From NCBI GenBank assembly GCA_019316985.1, contig CP079215.1, positions 5,580,001-5,644,000 of the forward strand: a stretch of 64,000 bases of DNA, read 5' to 3'. This DNA comes from Paraniabella defluvii (lineage in GTDB: Bacteria > Bacteroidota > Bacteroidia > Chitinophagales > Chitinophagaceae). Each line of letters opens with the position of its first letter. The stretch's first letter is position 1. Position numbers and translations under genes: made by a program. A model generated the notes under the pieces. It saw nothing but the letters and a program-made list of their open reading frames with translations, had not been told where the DNA came from and did no database searches. Positions 11,201-23,654 of the stretch are shown here, piece after piece.

Positions 11201-14200
11201 CTATTTTTTGATCCATACAATCGCGCCCGGTTGAGGTAGTTGCACAGTAACGGCCTTTCCTGCTGTGATCATTTTTGAGCCGGGAATCAACATTCCTGAT
11301 GCCGTATCTACGAAAGAAACATTATAAGCTCCTGAATAAGCAGACAGATCTACTTCAACAGCTTGTTTTCCGTTACCCCATACAATTACCCCTCTTTTCC
11401 AGCCAGTGCATAGCCCCGATTTTGTCTGAAGGTTGCATCAATGCAGCTGCCTTCAAAAATTGCCGGTCGGTATTTGCGGGAAGAACAGGCAGCGACCCGC
11501 CGGCAATTAAAATAGCCCAGCCAAACTTATCAGCGCTCTCAGAAGAATACATCACCGCTTTGCCGGGATATTTCATACGGTATTCTTTTACGGCGCGGTA
11601 TACCTGGTCAAAAGATGTACCTTTTGATTTTATCTGACGAGCCCACTGACGTGGCGCGAGGTTTTTTCCACCTTGGGGTGCATAAGGTGTCCCATCAGTT
11701 TGATAATACCAGTAGCGTATATCAATCAAATCTACTACTGATGCATATTGGGATTTCTTAAGATGGCATCCTGCACATCTTTAGTCGTACTTAAACCTAT
11801 AATTTGTTTTGCCTGGTTCTTCCTTTCCCAATCAGCTATAGTTTGTAACCAGAACTCCACAAAATGCAGGGGCCCTGTAAACTCCTCACTGGTGAGCTGA
11901 ATAACGTTGGGTGTGTTCTTAAAATTATCCAGGCACTTTTCAATGTATAGCTGGTGTATTTTTTTCTTACCGGATTGGACAGATCATAAAACTGCTCAGC
12001 ATAAAAGATCCTTTTATCTCCTGCGTAGTTAACCGGCTCGTTAAACCCTGTATTATTGATATTATTGGCAGAGCGCCATGGGAAATCGGCGTAATGTGCG
12101 CCGGCTTCTATAATGTTGTGCTGAAAGTAATTCTGATGAATGAGCACTAACTTATTTAATGAAGCCAACAATGCAAAGTCCCGAAGCCTTGTCCAATACC
12201 AAGCATTGTATTTTGTGAGATCATATTTGCTCAGGCCATCCCAGGCTGTATCTTTTCCACTGCGGGCAAACGGCAATTCGTAGAATGGTGGCCACACTTC
12301 GCCTGTCATACGACGTATACGTTCATGATCATCCCTTCTTCTGTCGTACCAAAGAGCATAGTTATGCTCCAGCGCTACAATGTTCCTGCTTTTCATGGTA
12401 TCTATTACCTGGTCCAGCTCGTCGGTGAGACCTGCGCCTACCCTGCCCGGAACAAATCTTGTAACTGATAGCTTATCCCTGGCCTGCTCCAGGGCTTTTG
12501 CTTCCACGCCTCCGGTCCACCAGGGAACACTTTGTCTTTTGCCAACAGCCACTTTCTGCCCCAGCATCAGCCAGCCGTTATGTATTTGAAGGCCAGTAGC
12601 AGAAAGCGGCGGATAAACAGACCAGCCTCCGCTACCTTTAACTATTTCCGCTTTTATTCCTTTAGCATCTGTGCTGATGGGGTTGCGTTTTGCTGCCTGG
12701 TTAATCCACTCATACATGGTTACTTTGGGCTTTGATGCTTCTGCCGTCAACTCCTGTGCAACCGCAACCGTAGGACTACTGGACGCTTCCTGGCCAATAT
12801 CCAGCACGGCGGCTCTCTGGCTTACATCCTTGCCCAACCGTTGAGCCAGCTGCAGGTAATAAAAGCTCCTTGGACTAACATGGTTATTGGATTCAGCCCA
12901 AAATCCTTTACCGGCAAATTCGCTCCACGATCCGTAAGACCAGTTTTGTGCTGTTGGCGGCTTATCGCATTCAATCAGCGAAGCCGTACAATTCCATAAA
13001 AAGCTGTTAGCGCCCGACCAACCCGCGCCGCGTCCATCCTGGCCACGATTGCCCAACCGGATGGCATTACCATCCACCTCCATTATATCAAACAAGATAC
13101 CGGAAGCCCAACGACCTATTGTACCACTGAAACTATAGGGTCGTTCGGATACGCATTGCACAAAAGCATTCGGCCCTGGCGTTGCATGCCCTACACTATA
13201 GTCATGATAACCGTTGGCGGCAAAACATCGTTGAAAAAGCGTTTGCTGCCCCGTGTAAAGAAAGTATAACGTCTTTGTCCGCCAACCTCTGAGATCGGTT
13301 GAGTAGAAATACAATCTTCCACTGTAATACGGCGTGCTGTTTCGTTAACAAAAACTGCAGAGCCTGCAAAATGTTTAAAGGATAATTGTCGTACCCAGGC
13401 ATCTTCTGCATTAGTAAAAGTAACCGCCATCCAGCGGTGCTCTTCATCTTTGGCATTGGTACGATCAAAGTCTGATATTAAAGTCAGGTTTTCTATTCCA
13501 ACATTATTAATACGCCCGGGCCAGCTGTACTTTACGATGGTGGCCCCGCCATATTTCTGATCGAGCGAAGTAGTTAAGGGCGCATCAATAGTTATTCTAT
13601 TGCCCTCTATCGCTACTATAGTACGATCGAAACTGAGGTCCACATCGCCGGGTTTCCAGCCCAGCGCTGAAACGCCTCCGCCAAAGTCATCGGTACCCAG
13701 GGCTGCAATCCATTCCTGTGTAGAGGGTCTTTTAATCAGCACCCGATCACCTGCACAAAAATCTGCTGGATCAGCGATCTCAAAGGACAATGCCCCAACG
13801 GGTACATATTTCTGGGTAATTGCTTTTTCCCCCTCTGTCTTTTTATCGTCTTTTCCGAAAAACCGAATCAGGCCGTCCCGGTCAACTCCTTTGCCCGTAA
13901 TCACGGTTTGTCCTTGTGCACCAAAGCCACGCAATACAATACCAGACACGGTAATTTTTAATTGTCCGGCCACCTCGTAATTGCCTTTTGAAAGCAGTAC
14001 CGCTCCTCTGAAACCGTTTAGATCCGGCTGCATGGCCGCCACTCTATCAATTGCACTCTGAATGATGGATGTAGCATCGCCTTTCAAAAGCGGGACTACC
14101 ACCTTTACAGGCACTGTAGGTATATCCTCTCCTGATGCCTTATAACCGCAATAGGAGAAGTCAGGTACACGATCGCCGGTAACTGTATCTTCATTATACA

Positions 14201-14386
14201 CAACCCTTCCCGCTCTATTACAACCGGCAGGACAGGCTTAGGCGGTTTGGGCTTTTGTGCATATACCGTACTACCCAGGAGCAGCGTGGCGGCCAGCGCT
14301 ATATTTTTTAAAAAACGGGTAGTTATAAGAGCGGGCTCCGCTGCTGCTTTCCTTTCTATAAACTGACTAATAATAGACTGGGACAC
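11201..14386 (-). CDS. large secreted beta-helix plus hydrolase-like protein
   Basis: A secreted protein of about 1060 codons, probably acting on pectic glycans. A leader (LKNIALAATLLLGSTVYAQ) is followed by a proline/lysine linker (PKPPKPVLPVV). A right-handed parallel beta-helix region of the Pectate_lyase_3 kind follows (DATSIIQSAIDRVAAM, GFRGAVLLSKGNYEVAG, ITVSGIVLRGFGAQGQTVI, NVGIENLTLISDFD, WVRQLSFKHFAGSAVFVNET). The second half looks like a different domain with WWTGGVEAKALEQARDKLSV, VALEHNYALWYDRRRDDHER, NYFQHNIIEAGAHYADFPWR and NNINNTGFNEP, reminiscent of DUF6298, which I recall only tentatively. The end ALSAYSG-type beta strands close with QPGAIVWIKK. Frameshifts lie near 14200, 13210, 11830 and 11390. 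It starts 19 bp after a PL1 gene. The exact reaction is unknown. Confidence 0.7.
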
Positions 14387-14405
14387 TGCTACCTGGTTTA
14401 CAAGA

Positions 14406-16046
14406 TTAATATTTACTGATTCCTTTCGATGGTTTTACCGTTGCAATATCTACTAAACTATTTAAATAATTTTCAATATTACTATACCCGTTTTTAGCAA
14501 TCTTTACTGCATCACCTGCATCTTTAGGATTCAATTTATTCTTTTTTTCATAGTCATCGGGAATGCCGTCGTTATCGCTATCTAAATAAGGCGTTCCTTT
14601 ATATTCGGGGTATCCACCTACCTGGGAAGGATGTGTAATGATACCTTGTTTATAGGAATCTTCGGGTAACCTTCTTTTAATAAATCTGCCGCGGTAAGGT
14701 TGTGCGTCAGGCGCAACATAAACCTTTCCGGTTTTCACTGTTTCAACAATACGTTTATCCACAGCATCGCGTACGGGTAAGGTAGCTCCTACATTTTTTA
14801 ACACATAGTCGTAAGCATCCTTTGTTGGAATAACCGTTACCGGCGCCAACTGGATAGGCTTGTCGCTACGAATGGAAGCCAGCAATTCTTCTACGTTCTT
14901 TGATTCTGGTTGAACACCACCATCCCAGTTATCAGCAGTTACTTTTGCATTACCCTCAATATAGTTACCTGCCACATAGGCTTTACCAAAAGCATTCTAT
15001 TGGCAGTATCACGCCCCGATTCCGGTTTTAAGATGCGATAGCTGATCGGCTCTCCTGCGGGAGTTATGGGGCCTGGCTTATAATAATTATTAATAAAGTT
15101 GTAGAACGAGCGATGATCGCCACCATCCGCTGTTCGGTTCCACCAGTTGAAAACTACATTGTTGACAAAGTTGAAGTCCCCGTACATGCCTACTGAAGGA
15201 TTACGGCTGATATTATTCGCCCATAAATTACGGGCAAACATATTATTCAATCCTCCTATTGTACTTCCAAATGCATGATTATAGGTATCCAGCGCTTCAG
15301 AAAAAATAGAATTCTGGATGGTAACGTTTACAGTAGGAAGCTTGTCCGCTTTACCTTCCCTGTCATACACATGACGGTACATGCTCATATTCTCATCCAG
15401 TCCCCAGCTTGCTGAAACGTGATCGATAATAATATTACCAACGCCATTGCCTCCTAATCCATCGTCTCTGCGGGTTACTTCAGTAGCGCCCCTGCGAAAC
15501 CGCATAAAGCGGATAATCACATCATGTGTATCAATTAATACAGACTCTCCCGCCACACAAACACCATCACCCGGCGCACTTTGCCCTGCAATGGTTACGT
15601 AAGGTGCTCTTATACTAACCGGGCTTTTGAGCTGTATAATACCCGAAACATTAAATACGATGATCCTTGCGCCACCTTGTTCACAGGCCCAGCGAAAGCT
15701 ACCAGGACCGCTATCGTTGAGATTGGTTACTACCAACACTTTACCGCCGCGCCCCCAAAGCTAAACTTACCGCCGCCCTCAGCGCCCGGGAAAGCAGGAA
15801 TTGCAGATTGAGGCAAATCCGAAGGTTTGGCGGCCCAGGGAATATAAGGCTTTCCAGCCTTAGCTTCTGCTTCAACTACTTTCAGGGCTGCAGCCCAACG
15901 TTCATTGAAGCCTTCCGGTCAGCAGCAGATGCTGCTTCAGCAGAGTCTTCTACCGATTTTGGGATAACGGGATACTGTGCAAAACTCTGATTTGAAAACG
16001 CAACAAAGGAAGCCAGTAATACCGGCAAGCAAAAGGATCGTTTCAT
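14406..16046 (-). CDS. PL1-family pectate lyase, copy 1
   Basis: A secreted polysaccharide lyase of family 1, which cleaves polygalacturonan by beta-elimination. The start at 16046 gives a signal peptide (MKRSFCLPVLLASFVAFSNQ) ending in SFAQ. The parallel beta-helix follows: PAFPGAEGGGKF, the family strands VVTNLNDSGPGSFRWACEQ, VTIAGQSAPGDGVCVAGE, IIRFMRFRRG and IIIDHVSASWGLDENMS. The C-terminus carries a calcium-binding-like repeat (DSDNDGIPDDYEKKNKLNPK) and a short helical tail. Length is about 547 codons. Frameshifts lie near 15900, 15750 and 14990. It is a close paralog of the next gene upstream and precedes the beta-helix/hydrolase gene by 19 bp. Confidence 0.9.
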
Positions 16047-16236
16047 CTGTTTACTTGTTTATTGTTTATAATGATCAGATGTAATTCGCTATCGTAGGTT
16101 AGGACTAATATTATCGGTAAATTGTCAGGAATATCACATCCTGAATGATAATTCAGCAGGAAAGATGCTTATCGCTCATTTCACAAAAATTATTTTTGTA
16201 GATTATAAATAGAAAACGGAACTACTATAAAAACAA

Positions 16237-16262
16237 GCGCGAAACAGTAAAATATTTCGCGC
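16237..16262 (-). terminator. terminator after PL1 copy 2
   Basis: GCGCGAAA (16237-16244) pairs with TTTCGCGC (16255-16262). On the minus strand the stem is followed by TTGTTTTTA. It lies about 10 bp past the PL1 copy 2 stop and implies that copy 1 has either read-through or its own promoter in 16047-16226. Confidence 0.65.
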
Positions 16263-16271
16263 CTGTCCGTA

Positions 16272-17913
16272 TTATTTTTTAGCCACAGCCGGTACTACAT
16301 TGGCTACGTTTACCAGGCTATTCAGGTACTCTTCTATATTGGTATAGCCAGATCCTGATTTAGACAATTTAGAAGCATCCGTTGCGTCGTTAGGATTTAA
16401 GCCTTTCTTTTTCTCATAGTCATCCGGCATACCGTCGTTATCACTGTCTTTATAAGGAGTCCCCTTATATTCAGGATAACCGCCCACCTGGTTGATATCG
16501 GTAATAATACCCTGCTTATAAGAATCGATAGGTAAACGCCTGTGCTCAAACTGTGTTTCCGGTAATTTTACACCTGCAACAGGTTTTACCATACCAGTAC
16601 GCGCCTGCTCTACTATTCTGGTATCAACCGGATCACGCTTGGGTAATGTGGCACCGGCATTGCTGAATACATAAGCCTTGGCGGCATCTGCACTCAGAAT
16701 CGTTAACTTGGGCATGATCAAAGGCTTGTTTTGCTTCATATACCCCAGGTGCTCTCCCACTCCATCTTCCTCTTCAACCTGTACACCACCAGCCCAGTTA
16801 TCCTGCGTAATTTTAGGGTAGCCTTCCATTACGTTACCATTCACATAAGCCCGTCCATAAACTTTGTAACTTAATTTACTGCGACCACTTTCAGGTTTCA
16901 GGATGCGATGACCTACGTTGGTATTTTTAGGGGTGGCAGGACCCGGCTTAAAGTAATTGTTGATGATATTGAACTGTGCCCTGTAATCACCGCCATCAAT
17001 AGAACGATGTACCCAGTTGTACACCACATTATTTACAAAGTTGAAAACACCATTCCAGCCCACTGAAGGATTACGCCCCGCGTTATTGGCCCAGAGGTTA
17101 CGCATAAAGCTGCAATTTTCACCGCCCAATGTGCTGCCGAATGCATGGTTCCAGGTATCTAAAGCTTCCGCAAAAATAGAGTTCTGGATCGTAATATTCA
17201 CCGTACCAAATTTATCCTCGATCTTACCGGTGCTATCATTGTACATGTGCCGGTACATACTCATATTTTCATCTAATCCCCAGGTAGCAGATACGTGATC
17301 GATCATGATATTACCGACCGGATTACCGCCTATAGCATCATCTCTTCTGCCTACCCATGTTTCGCCCCGGCGAAAGCGCATATAACGAACAATAACATCG
17401 TGCGTATTGATCCAAACGGTTTCACCGGCAATACAAACGCCGTCGCCGGGAGCTGACTGTCCTGCAATGGTGATATAAGGAGCCCTGATAATCAGGGGAT
17501 TTTAATTTAATAATACCTGCCACATTAAACACTACCGTTCTGGCGCCTCCCTGCTCACAGGCCCAGCGAAAACTACCCGGCCCGTCATCATTTAAATTAG
17601 TTACTACAATCACTTTTCCACCACGGCCACCTCTAACGAACTTGCCGCCGCCTTCTGCGCCGGGGAACGCAGGAATATCGGCGTAGGGCAGCTCGTCGAA
17701 ACGTGATGCCCATGGAATATAAGGCCTGCCTTCTGTGGCTTCCTTCTTAATAATCGGGTAGGCAATCGCCCACATAGAATCGGAATGCGCGTCGGCTGCT
17801 TTCATAATAGCAGCAGAACGTTCCTGGTCTTCTTTGGGTATTTTCGGATATTGAGCCAGCGCAGCAGAAGTAGCACCAGCCATTAAAAAACCTAACAGTA
17901 CTTTTTTATTCAT
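16272..17913 (-). CDS. PL1-family pectate lyase, copy 2
   Basis: A secreted pectate lyase like copy 1. The start at 17913 gives the leader MNKKVLLGFLMAGATSAALA with cleavage after AQ. The core contains FPGAEGGGKFVRGGRGGKVI, VVTNLNDDGPGSFRWACEQ, MRFRRGETWVGRRDDAIGG, IMIDHVSATWGLDENMSMYR and NSIFAEALDTWNHAFGSTLG. The C-terminal calcium-binding-like repeat DSDNDGMPDDYEKKKGLNPN matches copy 1. Length is about 547 codons, with one frameshift near 17500. It is the first gene behind the shared direct-repeat promoter at 18062-18129, with a leader of roughly 140 nt. Confidence 0.92.
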
Positions 17914-18061
17914 AATAATAACAAATAGCTTTATTGAAGATGATGATTAAACTTGGACGCTACAAAAACACTATTCCTTCGCAACACCCCGAATATGAAC
18001 CCGCAAACCGGGCAAGGAACAAATATTATGGCTGCAGGCATATGACAAACGCTTAACAGGA

Positions 18062-18129
18062 TAAAATTAGAACGGAACCCTTGAGCCGGCAATGCAATGA
18101 TTCACTAAGCAACTGTAATATTTTACTGA
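18062..18129 (-). promoter_or_regulatory. shared direct-repeat promoter, site D (pectate lyases)
   Basis: Read on the minus strand: CAGTAAAA-type unit (plus coordinates 18121-18129) and TTAGTGAAT (18100-18108), a 21-bp direct repeat. Then a 5-nt spacer, CATTG (18090-18094) as the -33 box, 20 nt, and TAATTTTA (18062-18069) as the -7 box. The same arrangement occurs at 24.4 and 30.8 kb. It precedes PL1 copy 2. Confidence 0.75.
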
Positions 18130-18200
18130 TACCGGAAAGATTTGGGAAAAAGTGTGGTATACAACTGCAGGAAATCGCTCCAGTAGCATTCTGTAATAGG

Positions 18201-18232
18201 AAAAGGTCATCGCTGACCAGCGATGACCTTTT
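18201..18232. terminator. strong bidirectional hairpin after SusD-2
   Basis: AAAAGGTCATCGCTG (18201-18215) pairs with CAGCGATGACCTTTT (18218-18232), a 15-bp stem with a minimal loop and a built-in T-run on either strand. It lies 18 bp past the SusD-2 stop and separates that operon from the pectate lyase promoter. Confidence 0.85.
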
Positions 18233-18249
18233 GAATGTATTTGGGAATT

Positions 18250-20228
18250 TTATTGTTGATAATCGAATGTGCCCTGTATGCCGGAATAATCTAACCAACC
18301 AATGGTTTGCTGTAGCCATGGGTTGTTTCCAAGTAATGCACCTGGTAAACCTGATAGATAATAGTTAGGGCGGAATAAAATTGTCGTGGCAACATTGTTT
18401 ACCCTATCCCAAGCCTGATCTAACGGTGTCATCACAAACTTAGTTCTAACTAATGCTTTTAATCTAGCTATTTCAGTTTCGAAATTAGCCGCATCTGGAT
18501 CAATTAAAATATTCCTGTCTGCCACAGTTAAAGGATTAGTAGTAGCAGGGCTATAGGTAATACTTTGCCAATAATAGCCAGTTCTCTGAGTACCGTTTAT
18601 TGGTGTAAGGCCTAATTTTTGAACAGTATTGTAAGGAGCAATATTGTCATAAAGTAACCAACGCTGTACATCCCAAAAACGTTTCCCTTCATATGCTAAC
18701 TCTACTCTACGTTCATATAAGCAAGCTTCTAAAGCTGCATATTTGCTGCTGGGTGTACCGATACCATAATTATTGGCAGAAGGAATACCTACCCGCGAAC
18801 GGATTTTACCCAAATAATTAACTGCATTTGTTATGTCACCTTTTGCAGCATAACATTCGGCTATATTTAATAAAAGTTCAGCATAGCGATATTCAAAAAT
18901 ATCGGTTCCGGAAAACTGGAATGATAAACTATCAGCCGCAGGGTTTGACATTTTGCGAACCAATCCTGGACTATTGGTTTGATTGTTATTGTAGAATGTA
19001 CCGGATGAAGCCGTTGCACTGGTCTTCCATCTATAAAACCAGGTAGATTTTTATTGGCGTTGGTTGCAATACCCCATTTTGCTCCAGAGAAAGCAAAAGT
19101 TCTGTAAAAGCGAGGATCTCTTTTTTCAAAAAAAGAAAGTATCTACATAACCATTTGCTACTGTAGGACGAGAGCCATCTGCTAAAGGAAATAAATCAAG
19201 CATTTCTTTCGGAGCAGCTAACCCTCCGCCTCCTTTATAGTCGGTTGGCCGTACTGAATTTTCCCAACTGTTATTGATACCAATAGTATTTGTATTGGTA
19301 CTTGAGAGCAACTGAACGATTAGTGCTTCTTTATTAAATGCATTGTCATTTTTAAAGGTCATCTCAGACCAATCTTTTGCATTAGAGCCGTATAAACCAT
19401 AACCTGCTGCTGTTAATTTACTCTCGGCCTCTAAGCCTGCATCCAGGGCCTTTTGCCATTTCTCATTACCTGTATTATCCCAATCTGAGTTGATAAAGGG
19501 CTGGCAGCTGTAAGCAAAACACGACTCTTCAAAGCTAAAGCTCCTGCTGCTGTAAGCCTTCCATAATTAGCGGCATCCCACTGCATCGGGAGAAGCGACG
19601 CAGCTTCATCTAAATCTTTTATAATTTGCGCAAAGCATTCTGAGGACGTCGCACGTGGTATTCTGATCGACTCATCCGTTAGGCTTGCATTCTGTACTGT
19701 AGTTACAATAGGTACTCCACCGTACACACGAACCAAATCAAAATATTGTAATGCTCTAAAGAAATACATCTGTCCTTTAGCAGTCTTTTTGAAATCCTCG
19801 GTTATATTTTTCCCGTATTCGTCAATTTTTTGTATGAGAAAATTGGCAAACCTGATACGCGTGTAAGGATTGTTGGGAGCGCCTGAGGTAGCTAACGCGG
19901 TACCGATATAGTTGTCAGCTTGGGCCGCCGTTTGTAAATTAATATTCGGATTAATATAATTGCTTACAGTACCACCTATTTCATCAGTCATTCTAGACCT
20001 GCTGTCATTATATTGTCCAACTACCTGTTGAAGCGGATTTCTGTAAGCTGAAAAATAGAAGTTATACATCCTGTCGATGTATGCTCCTGTAAGAGTTTGA
20101 CTTTCGAATACAGCTTCTTCACCATATTTATCGTAAGGTTTCATTTCTTCCAGAAACTTCTTACTACAACCTGTAGTAAGTAACACTATGAAAGCACTCA
20201 GAAATAAAATTTTATTTTTCATAATCAT
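18250..20228 (-). CDS. SusD/RagB-like glycan-binding lipoprotein (SusD-2)
   Basis: Cell-surface lipoprotein partner of SusC-3. The start at 20228 (MIMKNK) or the ATG six bases in gives a lipoprotein signal with lipobox LLTTGCSKKF. Family landmarks: KFLEEMKPYDKYGEEAVFES, the helix KGQMYFFRALQYFDLVRVYG with VPIVT, ATSSECFAQIIKDLDEAASL, then EYRYAELLLNIAECYAAKGD, LEACLYERRVELAYEGKRFW and DVQRWLL. Length is about 660 codons, typical of the SusD RagB group. Frameshifts lie near 19450, 19370, 19125 and 18970. It follows SusC-3 by 27 bp and ends at a strong hairpin. Confidence 0.92.
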
Positions 20229-20255
20229 TTTAATAATAATATTTGAACTACATGT

Positions 20256-23200
20256 TTAGAATCCTAAGTTTACTCCAAGCGCCCATGTCCGTAAGGTTGG
20301 ATAGGGTGTTCTGGGATCGTCATACATATTACGATACTTATTGGGATATGGGTTATAGAAATCCCAAAGATTCTGCCCAGATAAGAATATTCTTGCATTT
20401 GCAATCTTCGCTTTTTCCACCCAAGCCTTAGGTAATGTATATCCTACACTAAGGCTACGCACAAACATGCGGAAGCTGGGTAACAGGAAGAAGTCAGAGT
20501 TAGTTCCCCTGAAATCATCAGAATAGGCTATATTAGGATACTTCCCACTAGGGTTACTTGCAGAATCATACATATCATTCATATAGATGGGTGGAGACCA
20601 CATTGCGTTGGTGCTACCAGTACCCTGTTTGATGTAATCCAGGGTAGTAGATCCTCCCCATGAAGTCGTAAGCAAAGCCATGAGAGAAATACCCTTCCAT
20701 TGAAAATTGAGATTCGTGTTAATAGAATAAGTCATGCCCGATCTCAATTTCACAAAGTCTTGTCCATCGTCTGATATCACGCCGTTAGGACCGGCAATCG
20801 TTTTATTGCTCGCGTCCAGTTGGCCAGCCACATCTTCATACACCAACATTCCCTTTTTCAAACCAGATTTATTGCTTATATCGAAGAATCGCGGGAAGCA
20901 CCCTCTACACCAGAATTATTTGCATTTGCAGTTAAATAAGCCCAATAGTTATCTATATCAGCATCTGTACGCAATATACCGTCTCCACCTGAAGTACCTT
21001 TCCAGGTTCTGTAACCCCAGGCCGGAAAAATGGTAGAATTACCCACATCTCTCCTTCTTTCCATTATACCCGGATAGCTGAAAGGCTGGTCGATATATTT
21101 GGTTACCTTATTGTTGCCAATACCAAAGTTCATCCCTATTGAGTAACTAAAGTCATTGATATTATCCTTCCACGTAGCAGAAACTTCTGTCCCCAGAAAT
21201 CAAAAGAACTATAATTTTGCTCGGCGAAAGCTCCACCCACAGAAATAGGAACATTGATGGCACCGGCCATATCCGTTAACACATCAGAGCTGGTATTATA
21301 ATATGCATCAAAGTTTACCGACAGGCGCCTATTCAGGAAGCCCATGTCTAAACCAAGGTTACGCTGCGTAGTTCTGTCCCATTTAATGTCTGGGTTCGGC
21401 GTTACTTCTGGCGTTATACCCGGAACAAATGTACCGCCGCCAGTAGTGGTGCCTGCCGGGCCAAAGCCCATACCTGTACTGGGTAATATACTATATAATT
21501 GTAACCATTTCCAAGGTTTAACATTATCATTACCTGTGCGAGCAAAAGATCCCTAATCTTTAAATAATTCATCCAAGAAATATTGTCTTTAAACCAGTCT
21601 TCGTCTGATATCACCCAACCCGCGGAAACACCAGGAAAGAAGCCCCAATAATTGGCCGGCGCAAATCTCGTAGAAGCATCTGTACGGAAAACAAATTGCA
21701 ATAAATACCTGCTTTTGTAATCGTAACTTAAACGACCTAGGTATGAGAGCGTTCCGCTTTCATTACGATAAGTGATTGAGTTTTGCGGATCAATGGTGCC
21801 TAGCGTACTAACAGATGTACCATTGTATATTCCCGGTGCCGGGTTCGTCCACAATTGCGTTCTTTTTCAGAACCGTTGATAACCTTCTCAACGCTACCCA
21901 TTGCAGCAATGTTGTGATCACCAAACTTACGGTCATAGGTAATGAAGAAATTGGTTTGCTGGTTTTTAGTTGTTAAGTTGTCATAAGAAACCCTTGAACC
22001 AGATCTGTTTAATACCGGAGCATCCCATGCGGTGTTATCAGTAAACAAGTGATTATTCAGCTTATTACCTTGTCCGTTTCTTACCAGCGACATAGGCATC
22101 ATTACCTGCTCTGTCTTACTTGAACTTTGGGTTAGACCGTAATTAAATTTAACAGCGAGACCCTTTATAAACGGTATTTCATAGTTTAACGAAAAATTCG
22201 CATTGTAGTTGAAGTTCTCGTCAGATTGTTTAGAGCCATTATTCAACAGAGCATAATAGTTCCAGTTGCTAAGCGAGTTATTCCCCGATACGTTACCCAG
22301 CCTGTGAGGACCTAAAGGTGGAGAAACATACTGGTCTACCCCATTAATATTGTATACCCATGGAATATATTTAGGCATATGCAGCAAAATGCTGTAATCA
22401 TTTTGCTCATTACCGCCACCACCAGCATAACCGTCGGTAATGTTAACTTTGGTAAATGACTTTTCAAGATTAGTATTAGCAGCTGCAATAGTTGCACCCA
22501 AACGCAAACCATTGAGTACCCTGATATCAGTGCCCGCCCTGTAAGTCCACCTGCTGAAATCCTGAGAACCAAGATTCGCTCCTGTGTATAGTAAGAGCCT
22601 CCGGCAAAATAGGTAGCTCTCTCAGAACCTCCGCTCACATCTAAGGAATGTTGCATGGCATTAGCAGCTCTCCAATCGTTGGCCAGCCAGTCGTAATTTA
22701 AAGAGTCCATAGTGGCTAACTCTGCATCAGAAAACAACTGGTCAACCGTCCAACCTAAAGCCTTTCCAAACCTGTTCGCATAGGTACCAAACTCACGGGC
22801 ATTCATTACTTTACCGTGACTTACAGCATTGTTGGTTTCAAATTTACCATTATAAGATATACGGGGAGGACCAGCTTTACCACGTTTTGTTTTTACTACA
22901 ACCGCTCCTTGAGACGCGCGCGAACCATAAATAGCCGCACTTGCGTCACGCAATACAGTAATGCTTTCAACTTCCGAAAGGTCTAATTGGTTAAATCTAT
23001 CTAAACTAGATAATCCCGTTTGAGGATCCACTTGTATTACGTCGTCGATAATGATTAAAGGATTTGTTCCACCACCGTCTTTACCCCAATTGAACTGCTG
23101 CCTGATGCTTAAACTAGGCATAGATCCCGGGCGAACACTACCACCAGATACATTTACACCAGGGATTTGCCCTCTTAATGCTTCAGTAATAGACGCAACG

Positions 23201-23615
23201 GGCATGTCAGTCAGTTTTTAAGGTCAACATTTACAACAGAACCCGTTATATTTCTAGCCGTTTGCGTTCCGTACCCTACCACAACCACCTCATCGAGATT
23301 ATTTACAATTCTCTTAAGCGAAATACTTACCGGACCTTCGGTTTTTACCGAAATTTCTCCAAACTCGTAATTCACATGTGAATACAGCAAAACCGCACCA
23401 CTGGTTGGTACGTTCAATGTGAAAACGCCCTGGTCGTTGGTTACGGCCGTTTGAGGACCATCCTTTACCTTAATGGTAACACCGGAAACCGGCGCTTTCG
23501 TGGAATCGTCCACCACCGTTCCTGTAACAGTTCTTGTTTGTGCTGTAGCAGTCATCGTTATCAACAATGGCAGCACAAACAGGAAAGCAAATCGTACAAC
23601 AAGCTTCACGTTCAT
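20256..23615 (-). CDS. SusC-like TonB-dependent transporter (SusC-3)
   Basis: Outer-membrane glycan importer. The start at 23615 gives the signal MNVKLVVRFAFLFVLPLLIT ending in ATAQ. A carboxypeptidase-regulatory-like domain follows (VTGTVVDDSTKAPVSGVTIK), then DEVVVVGYGTQTARNITGSV, the plug (RGQIPGVNVSGGSVRPG, NPLIIIDDV, RDASAAIYGSRASQGAVVVK) and the barrel, ending in LRTWALGVNLGF. Length is about 1120 codons with no STN domain. Frameshifts lie near 23215, 22530, 21850, 21450, 21140 and 20870. It is the second gene of the operon promoted at 24335-24402, between DUF3826 and SusD-2. The leader and regulatory-domain sequence closely resemble SusC-4, suggesting duplication. Confidence 0.93.
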
Positions 23616-23654
23616 ATCAATTTTCGTTTAATAAGAAATGTATAGAATAACAGA

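Noticed and set aside
13600..13980. 126-codon plus-strand ORF
   Set aside because: Antisense shadow of the beta-helix protein; low-complexity, proline/serine-rich translation.
15315..15335. LacI-like GTAACGTTTACAG site
   Set aside because: It lies inside the PL1 coding sequence away from any start and lacks the full palindrome.
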